Below are positions 48,301 through 57,200 of a stretch of 64,000 bases of DNA, in pieces. Both the position numbers and the translations under genes were made by a program. The first letter of the stretch is position 1. Every line of letters begins with the position of its first letter. The notes beneath the pieces were generated by a model. The model worked only from the letters and a program-made list of their open reading frames with translations, did no database searches and was not told the origin of the DNA. The stretch is from Cinnamomum chago (lineage: Eukaryota > Streptophyta > Magnoliopsida > Laurales > Lauraceae). The DNA is taken from assembly GCA_038049695.1 (NCBI GenBank), contig CP142458.1, forward strand, positions 42,687,501 through 42,751,500, written 5' to 3'.

Positions 48301-51300
48301 ATCTCGATGATTATCCTCACGTCGATTAGTTTCCAAATTTGTTAATCGGATTTCAATCCTGTCAAGAGTCGCTTGCATATGAACTTGCATTTGAGCCACC
48401 ATTGTGGATATTTGATTAACAATCACCGATAATTGTGCAATGGTTTCCCTCAGATCATCATCAGTATTGGAGGAAGGCTCCACTCCTACCTGCTTCTTGG
48501 GAGGCATTTTTTTTATTGCAAATTTAAAATTTTTGACTGACTTGATGTGTAGATCTGCTCTTCACGATCACGCTGGCGAAAACGGATTGGAGATTGGACG
48601 GTGGATGATCCCGATATCGTCAGAAGATATCTCAACCGTTGATCTTGGTCAAATTTGCTGTTGATTAGATCCTGTGATGCAATGATGACGTCAGCAGAAT
48701 TTGTTGGGTCTCAAGAAGGGTCAGATAGACTAGATGTCAACCCAAATCAATCCAGATTTGAACTTGGCCCAACCCGTGAATGACCTGAACTGAACTCAGG
48801 TAAGGCCCACTTGTTGCCTTGTTCTCTGTGCAGGAGAAAACAAGAGAATAAAATGGCAAAGGCTGCCCTTTTGTTGCTGGAAGGCGAGAGGAGAAGGCGG
48901 GAGGCTTTGCTGCACGAAGGGAAAAAAATTGTTGGCACTATTATCCAACGAAGAGAAGGAAACTGGGGAGGCGATGGCCAGCAGGCGATGGTAGTAGCGA
49001 TCGAAGAGCAGGCGAGCGCCCTCGTTGGGGAGTGAAGAGCGCAAGGCGCTGTGGCGACGGCAGGGCTGGGTGATGACATCGGGGCGTCGTGTCGATGGTA
49101 GTGTGTACTCCGGTGCCAGGTACACGAGTCCTCCGCCTTGCTTATTCTTCGTTTTCTTTCTATTTTTTTTTTTTTTTTTTTTTTTGTTATTCTGGTTTGG
49201 GGTTGTGGGTGTTTCGGGGAAAGGGAGATGGGCGTCTAGATCTTGGGTGACTTTGGGGATTTTGGGTATCAGGTGGTATGACGATTAGGGTTTGGGTTTT
49301 TTGGCGAAAGACCTTGCGGGGAAGTTGGACGAGAGTTTCCGTGAATGGGGTTTTGGCAGGGGGTGCGGGATGGGTTCAGGGTTCGGGTATGGTGTTTCTG
49401 GGTGGGGTTGGGTTTCAGTTGGCTTGTTTTTTGGTAGCGAGAGGGTGACGTGGGTAAAGAAGGATGATGGACGATGAGTAAGGATGTGGATAGGGGTAAC
49501 ATGCCGACGATCGAGGGATCGTTCGGCTCTGATACCAATTGATGCAACCTAGGGTTAGGATGCAAGTGCCGGGGCACAATTAGGGTTCCGAAGAACAATC
49601 ACTCGAAGAAGAAATAGTCTCCAACAAAAAATCCACACAGGGAATTCTAATTTGAGATCATTGATCTCTACAATGTTCTATTTATAATAAAAGAAACTTA
49701 AGCCCTAAGAAAGCATTCCTAATCAAACTAGGAAACAAATAATAATCCTATCCAAATTCTAAAATATAAGGATGGGCTTGGGCCCTGGCCCATGGACGTG
49801 GCCTGCATCACTGGATATTAAATAAGAATTTTGGTAGAAGAGAAATACCTGATGAAGGGTAAAAGAGTACAATGATTTGTATTCAAAACTGTTCTAATTA
49901 TAGAGCCATACAACTTATGAGTTGTACATCTAATATTTGGGGAGAGAATATTAGATGAATTGCTACAACAAGAGTCTAGTATTTTAAGGAACCAATTTGG
50001 ATTTATGCCCAGTAGGTCCATTATAGAAGCTATTTTTCTTTTAAGGGAAATCATGCAGAGTTAAGTGAGAAAAGGGAAAAAGAAAAAAAAATACACATAG
50101 TTTTTATTAAACTGAAGAAAGCATATGATAGGGCCCATGATTTTTATTGAACTAAAGAAAGTATATGATAGGGTGGCAAGCCAATTAGTTTCTCAGACTT
50201 CGAAGAAAAAAAGCATCCCTAAGGGGTATATTGATATTATTCGGTATACACATAAGGGGGCACTTACAAGCATGAGAATGGTTTATCGGCAGCATCCAAG
50301 TTCCCCGTTGGAGTTATTTTGCACTAAGGCTTTACTTTGAGCCCTTATTTGTTCTCCTTGATTATGGGTCTCTTAATTGCAGATATCTAAGATGGAGTCC
50401 CATCGTGGTGTATTTTCACAATGATGTGGTGCTAATTAGTCAAACCAAAATGCAAGTGAACGATAAATTGAAACTTTGGAGAAGGGCGCTGAAGTGAGAA
50501 GAAGAGTTAAAAGTAAGTAGCGCTAAGATTGAATATATGGAGTGCAAGTGTAATGGGTTAGAGCAGTGAAGTCGAAGTACCACAATGTGGTATATTTAGT
50601 TACGTATGAGCTATTGCCGAATAAAGTGGATGGTTTGAGTCACATATAACTAGTAGAATCATTATAGTGTGTACTAAGTGGAGACAAGCTATCTGAGTGT
50701 AATGTGATTGATGTGTTCCGGTTATAATAAATAGACTTGTTCATGATAAGCCTAGGAGCTATATGGAGCTGAATGTTGGGCATTGAAGAAATGTGAAGAA
50801 GCTAAAGCCGGTGCAGCTGAGATGCACATGCTTAGAAGGATGTGCAGTGTGTTTAGAAGGGACAAAATTAGAAACAAATACATCAGAAGTAATTTTTGGG
50901 TAATAACAATTGTGAAAAAGTAAAAGAATGTTGCTTGAGAAGTCGTCTGAGATAGTTTGGTGCATTTACAAAAGGTGAGAAACTGTCTGTGTGAGATAAA
51001 TTGAAGGGTTACTTGTGGAAGGTATTCTGAGAAGAGGAAGGCAATTCTGGGGGAAGTGGGGAGGAATGACATGTCATTTTGTGGAGTAACTGAGTAGAGT
51101 TGAGTGGAAGAACAAAAATATCATAGGTGGCCCTGAGTAGATAAGCTTCATAAAGTTGAAGATGAGTAGATGTGTCCTTAGCTAGTCAAAGGGTGAGTTT
51201 CTATAGCATGTTTCATACATAAGGTATTACACCAACGTGCGTGCGAAACTGTTTTGTTTTTAGTGAGTAGTTTTAGAGTTGAGCTCTATTAGACGACCCC

Positions 51301-54187
51301 AGATTTGTTTCTAGATACAATTATTTAATTCAGTGGATCTGGATGACCCTAGATATACCTGTCATGCCTCCAAACCCGGATTTCCAAGCACAACTTGGGA
51401 GTCCAAATATCGGGGCAGTGACCAGTAGAAACAACTAGGATCATAGTCCGCATGTGAGAGTTTTTGAACTTTTCACATTCCATAAACAACATTTGTGCGG
51501 AAGCTATAAAATCAATATGCAGAAGCAAGTATCGATCCATATATGAAATCAAAACTAGACAAGTCATCAAATACATATAGTTCAAGTTTCAAAGGAAAGT
51601 ATGGCAATTTATTACAAATCTGGTCACAAGACAAATAAGAGTCTAAAACTGAAACACAATCTATCAATATGATATGGCTCTCCTGCGCAGCCAAGGTGAC
51701 TCTAAACTATGTCACCACACCCCACTCATGCAACTTCTCAACTAGTGCCTTGAAGAATGCCTCACCCTCTGAGAAAGAGGAAGGATATCCACTACCTACA
51801 GGACCAAGGTAAAGAATATCAAGTGGGGGAAAAATTTGCAAGACTATATAAGAAACACAATATGCATGCATCAATTAGACTATAAGATGATAAAAATGAT
51901 TAATAGGATCATCTACAAAATAAGAACATCCTAGCAAAATAGGCATCAATCCACATAAGCTAAGTACCACGGGATACTATGTCGTTCCCCTCCCGTACTC
52001 TACATAGTTGTGGTGAGGATGCACGGTATAACAAGCCCAGCCAAAACAAAGTTGCATGGAAAAGCCGACCAAAGTTGGTACTCAAAGCTTCAAAGTAATA
52101 CCCAGTGGCGTATGTCCACGGTCCACCTCAAAATCCAATCTATAGATGGCAAAGTAATAAATAGCCTTAAACACAGGGGATCCAAATTGTGGCTAGCTGA
52201 TCAGCTGAGTGGTGCCTGACCCAAAGGACAGTATCCGCTTAGGCTTTCTCTTACGTAAACAAGATATCCATCAAACAAAAAGGGTACTCCAAATATCCAA
52301 ATCCATCCAAAACAAATTCATCAAAATCCAAATACAATACCATATGTAGTCCCCTCCCAACCAAGCTATTGAATAGCCAGCCTAGCCTCAAACATGGGTA
52401 ATCCAGTTCCTCCATCATAAACATATATATCCTCTAGGTAAACCCTAGGTCCTCCTCCTCCTCATTATCATCATAATTAATAAAATAAAAGGTATCCATA
52501 GGGTATGAGGTCAACAAATACAAGGCAATATAGATCATATCATGTATGAATCAAAGGACAAATAGAGGTAGCCTATCCTAGGTCATTAGTTGTCTTTCGG
52601 GTGTGGACAATTGACCGTTCAACTCAATGGTCAAATGACTGTTTCAAATGCAATATAATTCACTCTTGGTGCTCTAATGGTCTAGGCATTCAAAGATCCC
52701 ACATTCACCATCTTCTTGAGTTAGCCTTGCCTCTTAAACCTTACATCGAGCAACTCATAAGCGAATGCTAAGCTCACTCATCCGCTTACCATAAGTCCCA
52801 TATAATTAAAGCCATTAGATAGGGATGAGGTTCCCAAACATGGTCTAAAGATCAAAAGATACAAAATTTTCAATTTTAGGAACCTAGTCTTACGGTTAGC
52901 CAAGGGTGTGATACAGCTAGCCGTGAGTCTATTATGGCTAGCTTTATGGCTCATTGTGGGTAGCCCTACGTCTAGCCATAAGGCTGCTGTAGAGCAAAAT
53001 TTGCATTTTTGGTTCTCTGAAAAATTTAGCCATAGTACATTTAGGGCTAGCTTTTCTAGGAGCCTACGGATAGCCGTAAAGGAGATGCGGCTTAAATGCA
53101 GATTTCTTGCAAATTCTTAGGAATTGATCTCCCATTCCATCCAACATCAAAGATCTATCTATTACATTATTCCTAACCATTCATCATCATTAAAATACCT
53201 AGATCTAAGGTTTTCCATCATCAAAGGGTCCCAAATTACATGCATAGGGTCTCAAATCATCAAAAGAGCTTAGAAATTGGTGAATTCTACATCAAACATC
53301 AGATCTAACACAATTAGATACAAGAATCATGGAAAACAAACATGCATGCTATGTAATTCATATATTGTAACTTGCCTTGATATAACACTCCAAATCGAAG
53401 ATCTCTAGCTGCAAACCTCAAGAACCACACCAAATCCTCAAAACTTCTAGATCTAGACATCAAACACACAAATCCAAGGGAGAAGAAGAGATTAGGGCTC
53501 AAATCTACCATAGATCTAACATGAAGACAAGAAAAAGGGAATTAGGGTTAGATGTTCACCTCAATAAGAGAGAGAGAGAGAGAGAGAGAGGAAGAAAAGC
53601 TAGGGATCTTGTTGTTCGTGTAGAATTTTTAATGAAATCCCTTGGAGAAGATGTTAGATCTTGCTCTTATTGCTTGGAGAGAGAGAGAGTGAGAGAGGGT
53701 AAGGGGAATGAGAGAATTAGGAAAGAAGCTACGAAACAGATTCTTGTAGTTCGTTTTGTTGCTTAAGAGAGAGTCAAATGACTAAAATAGCTCAAGGGCA
53801 ACTAAGGGCATTTCTGGAAAATCAATGGAAAACTTCCTTTCTCCCAACGGCCCTACAACTAAAACAACTTCAACAAAGGGCCTTACAGTCCCAACTTTCT
53901 AAAATTACAAATAACCATGCACAATCCCCAGAACCTCAAATAACCACTCTTAACCTACGAAGCACGGATACGTGGAAATGGGCGACGAATCCGTATCCTG
54001 GGCGTAATGGTCACGGATACTCCTGGATACGCCCCCGATACGTCCGGGATACGTAAAAAAACGTATCTGCAATTTTTTTTCTTTTTGTATTTCGGACACG
54101 TGCTGGACACGTTTAAGTGGAAAACGAGTGTTGTGCACGTTTTTAAAGGGGAAACCCTATTTCTTCTCCAACACCAACATCAGTCGC

Positions 54188-54233
<46 letters not shown>

Positions 54234-57200
54234 TGTACCTTGCACCATTCATCCGTTTGTAGCAGAGAGAGCAACAGTTCGTCAGTGCTCTCCGGGCCCT
54301 GGATCTGTTCATTAGTGCAGCAAATAGAGGGCAGTAGTTCATCAGTGCTCTCCGACGCCGTTCGTTCGCTGTCGTATCATCACTGCAAGTTGGAAAGGGG
54401 CTGGGTTCATCTGTTTGGGCACGTGGGCCTGCTCCCACAAGGCACAAAGACCTGCTGTTTATTCTGTGCGGACGGTTGGATGAAGCTCTGCTGTTTCTTG
54501 GGAGCTAGGGCATAGGCAATGGAGAACCTTCTAGAAGAAGCCGACAACATCGAAGACGAGATCTGAAGAGGTGAGGAATTACAGGGAAAGCAGAGGCGTT
54601 TGGGGATTTCAATCTACTCAAACAAAGAAATCTTCTCACATGGATTTTTGTCATCGAAATCAGAGAAGGTGAGGGGATGAAGGGCACGAGAGAGAGGAGA
54701 CTGGGGTAGTGTCTGTCTGCGTAGGGCGAAAGCAGAGGGAGGGGAGATCTGAGCCGTTCAAAAGAGATGTGGCGAAAGCAAAAATGGCATGGTGGATCTT
54801 TTGACGTGGAGTCCTATGGGCTGCGACGTGTGGTGGACCCTACGAATAAACAGTGAGTGGAAAACATCTGAATTTTTTTTACACATTATTATATTTTTTA
54901 CACATCAGATTTTTTTTTTTTCACATTATATTTTCTGTTTATATTAGCCTAGATCATATGGATTCTACGAATGTTAAAAATAGACTTGTATTTGAATGAC
55001 TTCTCTCTTATCTTCTGAAGAGATGAGTTCATGTATTTATAATATTTTGAAGAGGTTACAGTGATGACATAAAATAAGGAGATAAGATCACTACACGTTA
55101 TTCTCTTGCATTTTTGAATTGTTGCTGAAACTGTCCTTGGATAGTGCAACAGACTTGACTGAGTTTGCTTGAGCAGAACTAGTGATGAAAGATTGGATCA
55201 GTTCTGGATCCCTGGGACTTGTCTTCAATAGATTCTACTGGTGGTAGTGTGTTTTCTCCAGCCAAGTTTATGGCTATTTTGATTGAAATAATGTTTGATT
55301 TTTATTACATAGTCATATAAAAAATATTTATATAAAAAAAACTCAACGTATCCCCACCGTATCGTATCCTACTTTTTTGAGAAATGGCATATCCGTATCG
55401 TATCGTGTCCTTGTCCGTGCTTTATAGCTCCTAACCATCCCATATAGTTAATTACCCATCTAAACACCCACAATCAATACAAAGCACAATTAAATATTAT
55501 AATTATAGCTAATAAAGGCTGGGACCTTACAATTCCTATTCTAATTTTTTAATGAGAAACAAAATTATATAATTAATAGATAATCAGTCTACTACCTCGC
55601 TCGGAAGTTGCAAGGCTTCTTTGTGGTTGATTTTATTTATGCATTTGGATCTTTGGATGGTAATAGCACTATAATGTGCCTTTCAAAAATGGGAAAATAA
55701 CATAATCTAGAATGGTGGGGTTTTTTTTTTTTGGTCGGATTCCCTATAAGATTGAGCAGTGCGAATGCATTCTGAAAATTTTCTGCTCTACCCACGGTTT
55801 TGTTCATTATGCTCAAGGCTAGAGTTCGTTCATGTTCATTGATTCAGAACATTGAGCTGGTAAAGTTTCCTAGTGGATGCTCCATACCTGAAAATTTTCT
55901 CTTATCCAAAATTCATAATGATTTGATCAGTTACCTGTAAATTGACTGTAAATCAATAGAGTCCTGCTACTTGGACAAACTGGGGGGACCGGGCCAGGAA
56001 TCGGTCCCCCCAGTTTGTCCAAGTATACATAATGAAATCAATAATAAATGGAAACCAATAAAGGATTGTTTTAATATTGGATGGCTAGGATCTTTTAATT
56101 TGGGCAATTTTTTTGTAGAGTTGCCATACAATGAATGGCCAATCAAAACAATCTTCAAAGTTGGCATACCTTGGCCTAGGGGTGGCAGAACCTTGACCCG
56201 ACCCGCTAACAAACCCTTATCCGACCTGGATTTGACCTCTCTAAACTTGACTAAATAATATATGGATTGGATATGGGTCAAGAAAACCTGACCCACTTTA
56301 ATCAGGTTGGGCTAGGGTTAACCCACATAACCCGCATAACCCACATAAACAATGTTCATGCCGAGAACCTGATGTAATGGTTTGCCTCTTTTTGTTATTT
56401 TTAACTTTGGTGATATAATCTTTAGTTAGAATTATTATTAGTTTTTTCCTAAAGGTACTAAGAATAGTTATATATATATAGGGAGATCCTCCTACGAAAG
56501 CATCTCTCACCTTACTATGAGAGATAAGGTGGGGGCCCTCACATCCATATCTAATGCCAACAACTTAAATGTGAGGGCCCCCACCTTATCTCTCATAGTA
56601 AGGTGAGAGATGCTCTCATAGGAGCATCTCCCTATATATATATTTATATGGAATATGTCCTGCTTGTGTTGAGCTTTTCTAGGGCCTGCAACCAAACTCG
56701 AATATAGCCTTCATACTTAAATTGGATGGGCGGGGGCCAATCTTTACATGTTGGGTCGATTGGGTTGGGTTAAAATAAATAGGTTGACCCACATCGGATG
56801 CAGATTATGTAAATCGGGTCGGTGGTCAATATGCATCAGGTGTGGGGTTACTTGAGCTGTTTAAAAAATGGGTCAGATGCCCTTGTCAAACTTCTGGTGT
56901 CTGCTACCCCTTTATGGGCCCCTCAGGTTCAAACAGTGAAAAATATCAGTTCAAGGATCATGAAATCTCTCTCTTACAAAAGTAAATGCTTCCATACGTA
57001 GGCATTACTGGATGTTTCCCAAAGCTGGCCCTTTCCCAACAGGTTAAGAAATGTCATAGGTACAAGACTTCTCTCAGCCAGTGTGCATGTGTGCGCTCAC
57101 TTCTGCATGTTTGGTCTTGTATTGATCGTTTGAATTTCCTGCACTAGTGTGAGAATGTTTCCAGGATTTAGTTTTCTGCTGTGCTGCACAAGTCCAGCAT

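Larger units (their letters stand above)
46525..49810 (-). mobile_element. Ty3 element reduced to gag and protease
   Basis: The right (5') LTR is 49540-49810 (271 bp, TGATGCAACC...GCATCA), with a TGGTATCAGAGCC-type PBS on minus at 49525-49537. The left LTR starts at 46525 with the same bases and matches for about 220 bp, then diverges, so its inner end is not defined. No matching target duplication exists (TCAGG against CTGGA). One flank is copia and the other LINE, implying a deletion or rearrangement at an end. Confidence 0.8.
51360..55531 (-). mobile_element. Solo LTR of a long-LTR Ty3-like family, minus orientation
   Basis: The plus strand begins TGTCATGCCTCC and ends GGGACCTTACA, so on minus it reads TGTAAGGTCCCAGCC...GGAGGCATGACA, the same end style as the LTR at 19939. 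Flanks ATACC (51355-51359) and ATTCC (55532-55536) look like a 5-bp duplication with one change. A TIR element at 53960-55422 is nested in it; without that it is 2.7 kb. A GA microsatellite lies at about 53570-53590. No gag or pol. Confidence 0.75.

Noticed and set aside
48747-49288. Overlapping frames of 60-110 codons on both strands in the gag-protease element leader
   Set aside because: They overlap each other, lack motifs, and sit between PBS and gag.
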